A stretch of DNA of 64,000 bases from Hymenobacter tibetensis (GCF_022827545.1 NZ_CP094669.1:3314001-3378000), one strand, 5' to 3'; shown: positions 53,305 through 62,176, counted from the stretch's first letter. A program made the numbers and translations. The notes: generated by a model from the sequence alone, not told the origin.

Positions 53305-53998
53305 ATTTCTTCTCTAGTACCTCGTCAATCAGGCCGTACGCTTTGGCTTCGTCGGCGCGCAGCCAATAATCCCGGTCGGAGTCGTCGTGGATTTGCTGGT
53401 AGGTTTTGCCGGTGCGTTCGGCGTAAATGGTGTAGAGTTCCTGCCGCAGCTTCACCACTTCGCGGGCCGTAATTTCGATGTCGGCCGAGGGGCCTTGTAC
53501 GCCGCTTGAGGGCTGGTGAATCATGACGCGGGCGTGGGGCAGGGCCGAACGTTTGCCCAGGGTGCCGCCCGCCAGCAGAAAAGCCCCCATCGAGGCCGCT
53601 AACCCGGTGCAGATAGTGGCCACATCGGGCCCCACGTACTGCATGGTGTCATAAATACCGAACCCGGCGTACACCGAGCCACCCGGCGAATTGACGTACA
53701 GCAAAATGTCCTTCTTGGCGTCTACCGATTCCAAAAACAGCATTTGCGCGGTTAGAATGTTGGCAATCTGGTCGTCAACGGCCGTTCCCAGGAACACAAT
53801 CCGGTCCATGATGAGGCGCGAAAACACGTCAATTTCGGCGAAGCGCGTGGGGCGTTCTTCAATTACGGAACGGGTCATGTTGGTGACAAACGGGCGGCCC
53901 TGGCCTTCCATGTGGTGTAGGTATTGGTCGACACCCAGGCCATTGAGGCCCCGTCCTTGCACGGCAAATTTTCGGAACTCTTGTTTTGTTGACAGCAT
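53303..53998 (-). CDS. clpP: ATP-dependent Clp protease proteolytic subunit
   Basis: A 231-residue ClpP serine protease. Catalytic residues: Ser in GLAASMGAFLLAGG, His in HARVMIHQPSSG and Asp in DDSDRDYWLRADEAKAYGLID. The subunit forms the 14-mer chamber that degrades proteins fed by ClpX or ClpC. It is longer than E. coli ClpP at the N-terminus (LSTKQEFRKFAVQGRGLNGLGVDQYLHHMEG), a form common in Bacteroidota. An in-frame start at 54022 is also possible. clpX is not next to it. Confidence 0.95.
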   Translation of the reverse strand: MLSTKQEFRKFAVQGRGLNGLGVDQYLHHMEGQGRPFVTNMTRSVIEERPTRFAEIDVFSRLIMDRIVFLGTAVDDQIANILTAQMLFLESVDAKKDILLYVNSPGGSVYAGFGIYDTMQYVGPDVATICTGLAASMGAFLLAGGTLGKRSALPHARVMIHQPSSGVQGPSADIEITAREVVKLRQELYTIYAERTGKTYQQIHDDSDRDYWLRADEAKAYGLIDEVLEKK

Positions 53999-54086
53999 GA
54001 GAGAGGTGAACGTAATGGGCATGCCGGTGCCCTTCGGCGGAAAGCCTAGGCCAGCAAGACAACCCTAGTAAATAGAAAAGTGAGAC

Positions 54087-54389
54087 TTAGTGCGCGCGCC
54101 GCAGCTTCCGCCAGCCGGTTATAATAGCTCGCAGCCCACCGTCAGTGAGTTGGCGCCAGCGCCCTGGGCGTGGTTGATACAGTTGCTCATGAATGGCCTC
54201 TAGCTCCCGCCGCAATTGCCGCCGACCGGCTACATATATCCCCTGATACACTCGTTGTTGCGCCTCGGTGTCAACTTCCAGTTCGGCATCCAGCAGTTGC
54301 TGTACGACCCATTCATTGGCTTGCGCTGGGCGTGGGCTACCCAACAGGTGTAGCTCGATGCGTTGCAGACGTTCCAGTTCCGGGCGCAT
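54087..54389 (-). CDS. Small basic protein downstream of sigma factor
   Basis: A 100-residue basic protein that starts 4 bases after the sigma-factor stop. Its N-terminal half (LERLQRIELHLLGSPRPAQANEWVVQQLLDAELEVD) looks like the opening of Bacteroidota anti-sigma-like proteins, but there is no membrane helix or zinc motif. The second half (GRRQLRRELEAIHEQLYQPRPG) is helical and Arg-rich. It may modulate the sigma factor; inference from position. Confidence 0.6.
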   Translation of the reverse strand: MRPELERLQRIELHLLGSPRPAQANEWVVQQLLDAELEVDTEAQQRVYQGIYVAGRRQLRRELEAIHEQLYQPRPGRWRQLTDGGLRAIITGWRKLRRAH

Positions 54390-54393
54390 CGGC

Positions 54394-54981
54394 TTAGGCG
54401 CTAAAGGTTTCGAACAGCACGTTGCGCACCGAATTGCGCAGCCGCTCCAAGCACTTGAATTTCTGCACCGTGGCCGAGCGAACGTTGCGGTAGTGGTGAG
54501 TGACAGCAATTTGTTCTAACGGCTGCTGGAAGTAGTAGAACGACAGCAGAATGTTCTTGCACTTCTCCCCCAGCTGCTCCACGTACTCCAGCACCGAAGC
54601 ATCGGCGGCTTCCGAGTCCGTTGCGCCAGCCGGCTCGGGTACTTGCAGGTGCTCTTCGTTCAAGTCGGCTACGCTGCACCGCCCCCGGCGGCTTAACTCC
54701 CGGCGCCACAAGTTGCGGGCTACGGCTACCACATAGGTGCTGGCCGTGGCGGTAAGCTCCAGCGTACCGCCCACTGCTTTTTCATAAAAGATAACCAGGG
54801 CATCATGAAAGATGTCTTTGGCATCATGCTCTGTCCCACTATGCTGCAACACGTAGTGGCGCACCATCGGGAACGTGCGCTGGTAGAGCAGGGTGAGCGT
54901 TTCACCACGGTTGGTTTGCAGCGCGTGCCGGAGCTGCGCGGCATCAGGTGGCAGGGGCGGCAGGAGGTTTACTGTTTTCAT
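54394..54981 (-). CDS. ECF-type RNA polymerase sigma factor
   Basis: A 195-residue sigma-70 family protein. Region 2 spans LLYQRTFPMVRHYVLQHSGTEHDAKDIFHDALVIFYEKAV and region 4 spans LGEKCKNILLSFYYFQQPLEQIAVTHHYRNVRSATVQKFKCLERLRN. It would direct RNA polymerase to a small regulon. The small protein gene downstream may be its partner. No classical FecR-type gene is next to it. Confidence 0.92.
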   Translation of the reverse strand: MKTVNLLPPLPPDAAQLRHALQTNRGETLTLLYQRTFPMVRHYVLQHSGTEHDAKDIFHDALVIFYEKAVGGTLELTATASTYVVAVARNLWRRELSRRGRCSVADLNEEHLQVPEPAGATDSEAADASVLEYVEQLGEKCKNILLSFYYFQQPLEQIAVTHHYRNVRSATVQKFKCLERLRNSVRNVLFETFSA

Positions 54982-54999
54982 CGGAGCAGGAAGTCTACT

Positions 55000-55360
55000 G
55001 ATTAATCCGGTATTTCATCAACTATCACCCTTCACCTGAAATATACTTAAGAATAACGGGCACGCAGAAGCCAGCAACCCTAGCCTAGCTGCCCCTACTG
55101 CTTGTCATATAGGAGAGGAAACGAATAAGAGTGTGTTTGGAAATTGTCATACTGCGCTTGCCGAAGCATGACGGAAACGAAGTTTTTATCAAAGCCTTAA
55201 ACCCGCTCTTAGTACCAGAAGCCTGGTTTAAAGCCCCTCAGACCAAGGCTTACCATCTCGACATTCCGCGCCTCAAGCGGCGAGAGGTATCTGAGTGAAC
55301 TGGTATATCCGACAAGCAAGCTCCTGCGTAAAGTGGAGTTGTCTTTCACATCTTACTAGC
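55000..55360. other. Intergenic region with inverted repeats
   Basis: No gene seen. It contains GTCAT-N17-ATGAC (55146-55172) and the element at 55256-55296, both of the interspersed palindrome kind. Confidence 0.55.
55256..55296. repeat. Interspersed palindrome related to 48249 element
   Basis: TCTCG/CGAGA outer arms and CCGC/GCGG inner arms, followed by GGTATCTGAGT. Shares ATTCCG and ATCTGAGT with the repeat at 48249-48334. Confidence 0.5.
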
Positions 55361-55936
55361 ATGACCAGACCTCTCAAAACCCGCCAACCTGTTTTGATAG
55401 CCACAGCCGTGGCGGCAGTGGCTACCGGCGTTGCTGCCTATGGCTACGTACGGCGCAAACTGTATCCGGCACTGCCCACCGTGGCACACGTCGACCTGCA
55501 TAAGTACAGCGGGTTGTGGTACGAGGTAGCCCGGCTGCCCACCCGCTTCGAGAAAGGCTGCCAGCACGTAACGGCCCAGTACAAGCAGCGGCCCGATGGT
55601 AAAGTGAGCGTGGTTAATACCTGCCATAAGGATGGCCTGAACGGGCCGGTGGAAACCGCCAAAGGTGTTGCCCGCGCCGTGGATAGCACCAATGCCAAGT
55701 TGAAAGTCAGTTTTTTCTGGCCTTTCGAGGGCGACTACTGGATTTTGGACCTAGACCACGCCGACTACCGCTACGCACTGGTTGGCACGCCCAGCCGGGA
55801 AAATCTGTGGCTGCTCAGCCGGACTCCCCACCTGCCCCGCAGCCTCCGCGACCAACTCGTTGGCAAAGCCCACGAACTGGGGTTCCCAGTGGAGAAACTG
55901 TTGTTCACGCCTCAGCCCCTTACCGACAAACCGTAG
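55361..55936 (+). CDS. blc: Bacterial lipocalin (Blc-like)
   Basis: A 191-residue lipocalin. The GxW motif is YSGLWYEVARLPTRFEKGCQHVTAQY, and the WILDLDHADYRYALVGTPSRENLWLLSRTP segment matches Blc. Unlike E. coli Blc it has no lipobox but an N-terminal hydrophobic helix (PVLIATAVAAVATGVAAYGYV) that would anchor it in the inner membrane or act as a signal. It binds hydrophobic ligands such as lysophospholipids in the periplasm. ATG at 55361 chosen over 55295. Confidence 0.92.
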   Translation: MTRPLKTRQPVLIATAVAAVATGVAAYGYVRRKLYPALPTVAHVDLHKYSGLWYEVARLPTRFEKGCQHVTAQYKQRPDGKVSVVNTCHKDGLNGPVETAKGVARAVDSTNAKLKVSFFWPFEGDYWILDLDHADYRYALVGTPSRENLWLLSRTPHLPRSLRDQLVGKAHELGFPVEKLLFTPQPLTDKP

Positions 55937-55976
55937 ATCCTTTGTAGGCCGCGGCCCTAACTCAACAGTAGACACT

Positions 55977-56019
55977 ACACCGAGGCCGGGCAACTCATGC
56001 AGCCGCCCGGCCTCGGTGT
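55977..56019 (+). terminator. Terminator after lipocalin gene
   Basis: Perfect 14-bp stem ACACCGAGGCCGGG (55977-55990) with 56006-56019, 15-base loop, short GTTT tail. Confidence 0.8.
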
Positions 56020-56035
56020 GTTTCCGCACTACTGC

Positions 56036-56043
56036 TACATTTG
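56036..56043 (+). promoter_or_regulatory. -7 box for bcp
   Basis: TACATTTG, exact TAnnTTTG, 17 bases before the bcp start, right behind the lipocalin terminator. Confidence 0.55.
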
Positions 56044-56059
56044 CTGAAACATTCTTCGT

Positions 56060-56509
56060 ATGTCACTACCCCAAGCCGGCGACACCGCCCCCGATTTTGC
56101 TGCCAAAGACCAGAATGGCACTGTCCACCAGTTGGCCGACTATAAAGGCCGCCGCGTGGCCCTCTACTTCTACCCCAAAGACGACACCTCTGGCTGCACG
56201 GCCCAAGCCTGCGACCTACGCGACAATTACCAAAGCCTGCAAGCGGCCGGAATTCAGGTGCTTGGGGTGAGTATCGATGGTGAAAAGTCGCACCAGAAAT
56301 TTGCTACCAAGTACGAATTGCCTTTCCCGCTGCTCGTTGACGAAGACAAAAAACTTGTGCAGGAGTATGGTGTCTGGCAGGAAAAATCGATGTACGGCCG
56401 CAAGTACATGGGCACGATGCGCTATACCTTCCTGATTGACGCGGAAGGCAAAATCGAAAAGGTGATAACCAAAGTCGATACCAAAAACCACGCAGCTCAG
56501 TTGCTGTAG
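56060..56509 (+). CDS. bcp: Thiol peroxidase, Bcp/PrxQ type
   Basis: A 149-residue peroxiredoxin. The peroxidatic Cys lies in FYPKDDTSGCTAQACDLRDNY, with the second, resolving Cys five residues later as in the PrxQ group. It reduces hydrogen and lipid peroxides in the cytoplasm using thioredoxin. Start and length are standard. Confidence 0.95.
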   Translation: MSLPQAGDTAPDFAAKDQNGTVHQLADYKGRRVALYFYPKDDTSGCTAQACDLRDNYQSLQAAGIQVLGVSIDGEKSHQKFATKYELPFPLLVDEDKKLVQEYGVWQEKSMYGRKYMGTMRYTFLIDAEGKIEKVITKVDTKNHAAQLL

Positions 56510-56771
56510 GCGACAGACAGCGCGGCGGCCCACTGCAAGACTTGCTTTTCCTCTTTTGGCCAGCGGAACACTTAAGTTGTTACGCTGGAGTGGCGTGGGC
56601 ACCTGCTGAAATAGCCGTCGGGCTTCAAGAAGCGCAGTTTGGCAGTCTGTTCTGACGCCTTATTGGGTTGGCTCTCCATACAGCCTACCAAGCAGCGCAG
56701 AAATGCGGGAAATTGCTGGGTCCTTTCGGCTCCAATGACTGGCTTGGTAGCACATCGCCCGGCCAACTTCT

Positions 56772-56779
56772 TACATTTG
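56772..56779 (+). promoter_or_regulatory. -7 box for transketolase N-terminal gene
   Basis: TACATTTG, exact TAnnTTTG, 33 bases before the ATG at 56812; it lies inside the upstream extension of the frame and so supports the later start. Confidence 0.5.
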
Positions 56780-56811
56780 CTCTATCACATACTTCACACA
56801 AAACAGAATCT

Positions 56812-57714
56812 ATGTCGCAGGACTCGTCTTTTGCCGCTTCTTCCGAAACGCACACCCCCGAAGCCACTAAGTCGGTAGCGGAATTGAAACAGATTGCGGC
56901 GCAGGTGCGGCGCGACATCGTGCGCATGGTGCACGCCGTTAACTCGGGCCACCCGGGCGGCTCACTTGGTTGCACCGATTTGCTGGTAGCACTCTACTTC
57001 AAGGTGATGAAGCACACGCCAGAGCCCTTCGACATGAATGGTATCGGGCAAGACATGTTCTTTCTTTCCAACGGCCACATTTCGCCGGTGTTCTACTCGG
57101 TACTGGCCCGCTCTGGCTACTTCCCGGTAGGCGAGCTAGCTACTTTCCGTAAGCTCAATTCGCGCTTGCAGGGCCACCCAGCCACCCATGAGCACCTGCC
57201 CGGCATACGGGTAGCATCTGGCTCGTTGGGCCAAGGGTTGAGCGTCGCTATTGGGGCCGCGCAGGCTAAGAAGCTCAACGGCGACGACCGCACAGTGTTC
57301 GTGCTGATGGGCGACGGTGAGCTGGAAGAAGGTCAGATCTGGGAAGCGGCTATGTATGCACCGCACCACAAGGTAGACAACCTGGTGGCTTTCGTAGACC
57401 GCAACGGGCAGCAAATCGACGGCCCAACCGACAAAATCGGTGGCCTCGGCGACCTGCGTGCCAAGTTCGAGTCCTTCAACTGGCGCGTACTCGAAACCGA
57501 CGGCAACGACCTGGAAAAACTGCTGCCTACTTTGGAAGAAGCGCAGTCCTTACTCGGTCAGGGCCAGCCTATTATGGTGCTGGTTGACACGCAGATGGGC
57601 TTCGGCGTTGATTTCATGATGGGCTCGCACAAGTGGCACGGCGTAGCGCCCAACGATGAGCAGCTGGAAAAAGCGTTGCAACAGCTCAGCGTGGAGGAAG
57701 CTGGCGACTATTAA
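56812..57714 (+). CDS. Transketolase, N-terminal subunit
   Basis: A 300-residue protein equal to the thiamine-diphosphate-binding first half of transketolase: AVNSGHPGGSLGCTDLLVALYF, the LGQGLSVAIGAA loop and GDGELEEGQIWEAAMYA with the metal-binding Asp and Asn region. It works with the separate C-terminal subunit encoded at 59366 to move two-carbon units in the pentose phosphate pathway. The two halves are normally adjacent genes; here a von Willebrand A gene stands between them. Confidence 0.95.
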   Translation: MSQDSSFAASSETHTPEATKSVAELKQIAAQVRRDIVRMVHAVNSGHPGGSLGCTDLLVALYFKVMKHTPEPFDMNGIGQDMFFLSNGHISPVFYSVLARSGYFPVGELATFRKLNSRLQGHPATHEHLPGIRVASGSLGQGLSVAIGAAQAKKLNGDDRTVFVLMGDGELEEGQIWEAAMYAPHHKVDNLVAFVDRNGQQIDGPTDKIGGLGDLRAKFESFNWRVLETDGNDLEKLLPTLEEAQSLLGQGQPIMVLVDTQMGFGVDFMMGSHKWHGVAPNDEQLEKALQQLSVEEAGDY

Positions 57715-57730
57715 TCGGTAGCGGTAGGTA

Positions 57731-57762
57731 TGCCTGAAAGCCAACCCTACGGCTTTCAGGCA
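57731..57762 (+). terminator. Hairpin after transketolase N-terminal gene
   Basis: Perfect 12-bp stem TGCCTGAAAGCC with an 8-base loop, 17 bases after the stop. There is no long T-run, so it may end only part of the transcripts. Confidence 0.6.
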
Positions 57763-57892
57763 CTTCGTGCTGCTTTGTTGAGCCAGCGTTTTATACAACG
57801 GGGGTGGCAACGCACGTTATAGGTTCAGCTTTTTTCAAAACTCGTTTGCGCCCTGCTCGTGCTTGAGAAGGGCTTGGGCGGAGGTTCCATGT

Positions 57893-59296
57893 ATGTGTCG
57901 GTTGGCCGCTCTGTTGTGTACGATTCTACTGCTGGCTATCTGGCCAGGGCGGGAGTTGTGCGCCCAGAACGTACCGCCGGTAAAGCCGCAAGTCACACGC
58001 ATTCTGTTTCTGCTCGATGCTTCCGGCTCTATGCTAGCGCCGTGGGAAGGGCAGCCCCGAATGGACGTAGCGAAAAGCCTGCTCGCCAAAATGGTGGACT
58101 CGCTGAACGCGTATCCAAACCTGGAGCTGGGGCTGCGCGCGTACGGACACTTGCACGATAGGTCGGAAAACAACTGCGAGGACTCCAAGCTGGAAGTGCC
58201 CTTCGCGCCCAAGAATGCGGCGGCCATCAAAACCCGCCTTAAAACCCTTGAGCCCAAAGGCAACACGCCCATCACCTACTCCCTGCTCCAATCAGCCGGC
58301 GACTTCCCAACCGATAAGACGGCACGCAACGTGCTCATTCTTATCACCGACGGGTTGGAATCGTGCAAAGGTGACCCGTGCGCCACCTCCATAGCGTTGC
58401 AGCGGAAGCGTGTTTTCCTTAAGCCCTTTGTTATTGGCATTGGAGCCGAAAAGGAGTTCGGCAAGCAACTGGAATGCCTGGGGCAGTACTACAACGCGGC
58501 GGACGTGAAAACTTTTCGCACCATCCTCAACGATGTAGTAACGCAGACCCTGGCCAAAACTACCGTAGCCGTCAACCTCACTGATGAAGCTGGCAAACCC
58601 GTGGAGTCGAACGTGAACATGACGTTCATCAACAACATCACGGAGCAGCCCGAATACAACTACGTGCATTACCGCGACGCCCAAGGCAAACCCGACGTGC
58701 TCGACATTGACGCCTTGCAAAGCTATGACCTAATAGTGAATACGGTGCCGCCCGTGCGGCAGCAGAACTTGCCCATCAAGCCGGGCAAGGCCAACGTACT
58801 CACTTACAAAACGCCCCAGGGAACGTTGTGGCTGCAAAGCCCCAATATGATAGCCAACCCCTACGGCAACGTGCAGGCGGTGGTCCGGCAGGCAGGTAAA
58901 GACTACACGCTGCTTGCCTTGCCTTTTGGAGCCCGCCAAAAGCTTCTAGCCGGCAACTACGAAGTGGAGCTCTTGACCCTGCCCCGCCAGCTTCGCCGCA
59001 TCACCATTAAGCAAGGCGAGGAAACCACCGTCACGTATCCGGCGCCCGGCACATTGAACATCGTTTCCGACCTGAAAGGGTACGGCAGCCTCTACCGCCT
59101 CAACGACGACGAAAGCCAAACCTGGATTTATAACCTCCCTGACGGGGGCAGCAGCAAAGTGAATATCACGCTCCAACCTGGCGCCTACCGGCTGATATTC
59201 CGCACTAAAAACGCCACTGGCAGCAAGTTCACGGACGTGCGCAACTTCACCATCCGCTCTGGCCAGACCAGTTCCGTTAGCATCTTCGGCAAATGA
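57893..59296 (+). CDS. Secreted von Willebrand A domain protein
   Basis: A 467-residue protein with a signal peptide (LAALLCTILLLAIWPGRELCAQ) and a VWA domain (residues about 38-220) with an intact metal-binding MIDAS: FLLDASGSMLAPW (DxSxS), Thr in NTPITYSL, and ILITDGLESC. The second half is beta-rich, with a repeated strand plan (NIVSDLKGYGSLYRLNDDESQTWIYNLPDGG) as in PEGA-like modules. Adhesive or scaffold role outside the cytoplasm is likely. Its position between the two transketolase genes has no obvious metabolic meaning. ATG at 57893 chosen; an upstream start at 57863 is possible. Confidence 0.87.
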   Translation: MCRLAALLCTILLLAIWPGRELCAQNVPPVKPQVTRILFLLDASGSMLAPWEGQPRMDVAKSLLAKMVDSLNAYPNLELGLRAYGHLHDRSENNCEDSKLEVPFAPKNAAAIKTRLKTLEPKGNTPITYSLLQSAGDFPTDKTARNVLILITDGLESCKGDPCATSIALQRKRVFLKPFVIGIGAEKEFGKQLECLGQYYNAADVKTFRTILNDVVTQTLAKTTVAVNLTDEAGKPVESNVNMTFINNITEQPEYNYVHYRDAQGKPDVLDIDALQSYDLIVNTVPPVRQQNLPIKPGKANVLTYKTPQGTLWLQSPNMIANPYGNVQAVVRQAGKDYTLLALPFGARQKLLAGNYEVELLTLPRQLRRITIKQGEETTVTYPAPGTLNIVSDLKGYGSLYRLNDDESQTWIYNLPDGGSSKVNITLQPGAYRLIFRTKNATGSKFTDVRNFTIRSGQTSSVSIFGK

Positions 59297-59365
59297 ATGG
59301 CTACTCTTAGCCTAAGCTCAAACCCCAACAACAGACTACAACGACATACTCTTCACTCACCATAC

Positions 59366-60322
59366 ATGAAAGACTTCCCTTACACCGAATCGAAAGACAC
59401 CCGCAGCGGCTTTGGCGCGGGCTTGCAAGAGTTGGGTAAAACCAACCCCAACGTAGTAGCCCTGTGCGCCGACTTAGTTGGCTCGCTGAAAATGGACGCC
59501 TTTATCAAAGACAACCCGGAGCGTTTTTTCCAGGTGGGCATTGCCGAAGCCAACATGATGGGGCTGGCTGCGGGCCTTACCATTGGTGGCAAGATTCCGT
59601 TTACGGGCACGTTTGCCAACTTCAGCACAGGCCGCGTCTACGACCAGATTCGGCAGAGCATTGCGTATTCCAACAAGAACGTGAAGATCTGCGCTTCCCA
59701 CGCGGGCCTCACTTTGGGCGAAGACGGCGCTACGCACCAGATTCTGGAAGATGTGGGCATGATGAAAATGCTGCCCCACATGACCGTCATCAACCCCTGC
59801 GACTACAACCAGACCAAAGCCGCCACCTTGGCCATTGCCGACTACGAAGGCCCGGTATATCTACGTTTCGGCCGGCCTGTGGTTCCCAACTTCACCCCCG
59901 CCGACCAGGAGTTTGAAATCGGTAAGGGCGTGCTGCTAAACGAAGGCACCGATGTCAGTATTTTCGCCACGGGCCACTTAGTATGGAAGGCAATTCTGGC
60001 CGGCAAGCTTCTCGCTGATAAGGGCATCAACGCTGAAATCATCAACATCCACACCATCAAACCGCTGGATGCACAACTGATTCTGGAGTCGGCCCGCAAG
60101 ACTCGTTGCGTGGTAACGGCTGAAGAGCACCAGATGAACGGCGGCCTCGGCGACTCTATCGCTCAACTACTATCCCGCGAGGAGCCCCTCCCCCTGGAAA
60201 TGGTAGCCGTGAACGACTCGTTCGGAGAGAGCGGTACGCCAGACCAACTGATGGAAAAGTATCAGCTCAACGAGGCTGCTATTGTACGGGCCGTTGAAAA
60301 GGTAATGGCGCGTCGGAAGTAA
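59366..60322 (+). CDS. Transketolase, C-terminal subunit
   Basis: A 318-residue protein equal to the pyrimidine-binding and C-terminal domains of transketolase: RFFQVGIAEANMMGLAAGLTIGGKIPFTGTFANF with the catalytic Glu of GIAEANM, SHAGLTLGEDGATHQILED, and EEHQMNGGLGDSIAQLL. It partners the N-terminal subunit encoded at 56812. The frame is open from 59297, but the ATG at 59366 (MKDFPYTESKDTRSGFGAGL) fits homologues. It lies 69 bases after the VWA gene. Confidence 0.95.
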   Translation: MKDFPYTESKDTRSGFGAGLQELGKTNPNVVALCADLVGSLKMDAFIKDNPERFFQVGIAEANMMGLAAGLTIGGKIPFTGTFANFSTGRVYDQIRQSIAYSNKNVKICASHAGLTLGEDGATHQILEDVGMMKMLPHMTVINPCDYNQTKAATLAIADYEGPVYLRFGRPVVPNFTPADQEFEIGKGVLLNEGTDVSIFATGHLVWKAILAGKLLADKGINAEIINIHTIKPLDAQLILESARKTRCVVTAEEHQMNGGLGDSIAQLLSREEPLPLEMVAVNDSFGESGTPDQLMEKYQLNEAAIVRAVEKVMARRK

Positions 60323-60339
60323 TAATTCAGTGAATAAAA

Positions 60340-60381
60340 CAAAACCGCCCCGGCTGCTACCTAGCAACCGGGGCGGTTTTG
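60340..60381. terminator. Terminator after transketolase C-terminal gene
   Basis: Perfect 14-bp stem (60340-60353 with 60368-60381), 14-base loop, A-run and T-run on either side; two-way with the minus-strand small ORF. Confidence 0.9.
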
Positions 60382-60403
60382 CGTTGTATAGGCTACACGC
60401 GAG

Positions 60404-60616
60404 CTACCTCGTAATTCGGTTGAGTTTCAAGAAGCCTCTATACGGTCTGTTTGCAATCTGGTACATAAGGAGCCCTTCGTCGGCGTTCCAGTACGATTTA
60501 TCCCCGTTTTCATGCACGATTATATACGTGGTAAACGTGCCCATCGGGATAGTGATAACTGTGTCAGCAACTAGTAACAGCAGAGTCCTTTGTGCATAGT
60601 GGTGCTGGTAAGGCAT
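60404..60616 (-). CDS. Small protein of unknown function
   Basis: A 70-residue frame with protein-like content (TYIIVHENGDKSYWNADEGLLMYQIANRPYRGFLKLNR) and a hydrophobic stretch near residues 11-25. It ends 23 bases before a terminator that works on its strand and lies 72 bases downstream of the next minus-strand gene. No family is recognised; it could be the remnant of a longer gene. Confidence 0.45.
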   Translation of the reverse strand: MPYQHHYAQRTLLLLVADTVITIPMGTFTTYIIVHENGDKSYWNADEGLLMYQIANRPYRGFLKLNRITR

Positions 60617-60687
60617 GGAGTAACGAGCACTGGCGCACAGCCCATCAGCCTCGTTGTACTATAGCAAACTCCTTGGTTTTCTAGGCC

Positions 60688-61230
60688 TTAGAACCGCAGA
60701 CCAGCCAAGCGCTGTTCCAGCATTGCATCCAGACTTTGCCACTGTGCGCGGTTGCTGAAGGTATAGTCCTGATAGCACGCCAAGAAGGCGCCAGCTTCGT
60801 GCTCTACTTCCTGCATTTCCTCCAGTGAGCCCCCGGCAGCCCGTTCGTAATCTGCTGCCAAGCCATAAATCCAGCCTACCTCCGCATCTGATTCTACCAG
60901 CGTCCGCAAGCGATACAACGACCGCACAAGCTGGCTTACGGGCCAGGTGCCGGTAGCAAACTGCCGATACAGCCAGCCGATGCCAGGGCGGACCGTGAAA
61001 TACACATCCGGAAAGGCATTCTTCAGGAAGCGCGGCACTTCCTGCTTGTTGGTGTGGAGCACGCGGTAGAGGTGCAAAAAAAAGGTGTCGGCTGGCTCGT
61101 CGCGCAGTAACACCTCATCCAACCAGTCACTTATATCGGCTCGTTCAAGTACTTCCACCTGCAAAGCCAACCGAATATAGAACGCTGCTTCCGCTACGGG
61201 CAGACCTTCAAGCTCAGTATCTAACTTCAT
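60688..61230 (-). CDS. Helical protein of unknown function
   Basis: A 180-residue soluble, acidic, helix-rich protein (GLPVAEAAFYIRLALQVEVLERADISDWLDEVLL). No signal peptide, no membrane helix, no motif I recognise. Similar single-domain helical proteins occur in toxin-immunity sets, but nothing next to it looks like a toxin. Confidence 0.65.
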   Translation of the reverse strand: MKLDTELEGLPVAEAAFYIRLALQVEVLERADISDWLDEVLLRDEPADTFFLHLYRVLHTNKQEVPRFLKNAFPDVYFTVRPGIGWLYRQFATGTWPVSQLVRSLYRLRTLVESDAEVGWIYGLAADYERAAGGSLEEMQEVEHEAGAFLACYQDYTFSNRAQWQSLDAMLEQRLAGLRF

Positions 61231-61490
61231 GGCTGTAGTTTCAGGCAGCTAGGGGTGCCTGGCAGTATACTCTTACGCTAGTTGAGCATACTAGTGCGTG
61301 GAGTACGCCACATTTCTGCTGCTGCCTGCACTACGTGGCGGATGTTGTTTCATCAGCTCGAAAGAACGAATGAATGCATACGGCACGTAGTGCAGGTGAA
61401 ACGCACAATTAGAAGACTACTGTTCGCTGAGGAGCAAGCGTTGCGTCAGCTGACCCGTTGGCTCGTGTTACCAAACCAAATGGGGCGCTT

Positions 61491-62144
61491 TTACTGCTTG
61501 GCACCACACTCGGCGCAGAACCGCTGGTCGGCTTTCATGGTGGTACCACAATCCACGCAGAATTTCTCTTTGGCCTGCGCGACGGCCGCACTGGGCGTAC
61601 CGCATTGCGGGCAGAATTTCTGCCCTGGGTTGAGTTTGGTGTTGCAGCTCTGGCACTGCACAATACCGCCCCGGTTCAGAAAGTCCAACTCTTTTGTATA
61701 ATCCTGCGCCCGGGTTTTCGTGTAAATCTGCTCCCGGCCGGCCAACGCTTGCTGGGCCGCTAGCTCTTCGTGTTCGTCGGGGGCGCAATCTTCGCAGAGG
61801 CCGGCTTTCGAATTCCAGCATACATCAGGGCACACCCAGTGGCCACAGCGGGTGCACTGCTTGAAATGTTGCTTGCCCTCCAGCACCGCTTTTTCCAGCG
61901 CTTCGTCGTGCGCTTTGCCGCCTATGGCGCGCTGTACGTGGTAGGCAGCATTGCCCGCCTGATGAAACATTCCCCCAAACAAACTACCGGCGGCTGTGAG
62001 CAAACTCCCGGCAATACCTACCGCGTTGGGCTGAAACCGCGACATGTGGCCGTTACGGCACTTGTCACAGTAGAACTTAAACTGGAAGCCTTTATCAGTG
62101 GATAAGTCGTCATGATTGGCGACAAACTGAATCATGTTGCTCAT
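61491..62144 (-). CDS. Zinc-ribbon protein
   Basis: A 217-residue protein with four or more Cys-pair metal sites: YCDKCRNG, CTRCGHWVCPDVCW with GLCEDC, CQSCNTKLNPGQKFCPQCG, and FCVDCGTTMKADQRFCAECG at the end. The last two are typical double zinc ribbons. The middle has a short Gly/Ala-rich helix (AVGIAGSLLTAAGSLFGGMF) that may touch the membrane. Role unknown. ATG at 62144 chosen, because a promoter box lies at 62169. Confidence 0.85.
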   Translation of the reverse strand: MSNMIQFVANHDDLSTDKGFQFKFYCDKCRNGHMSRFQPNAVGIAGSLLTAAGSLFGGMFHQAGNAAYHVQRAIGGKAHDEALEKAVLEGKQHFKQCTRCGHWVCPDVCWNSKAGLCEDCAPDEHEELAAQQALAGREQIYTKTRAQDYTKELDFLNRGGIVQCQSCNTKLNPGQKFCPQCGTPSAAVAQAKEKFCVDCGTTMKADQRFCAECGAKQ

Positions 62145-62168
62145 GCTGGATGTATGGAAGGTGACACC

Positions 62169-62176
62169 CAAAAGTA
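62169..62176 (-). promoter_or_regulatory. -7 box for zinc-ribbon gene
   Basis: TACTTTTG on the minus strand, exact TAnnTTTG, 25 bases before the start at 62144 and after the earlier in-frame start at 62219. Confidence 0.5.
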
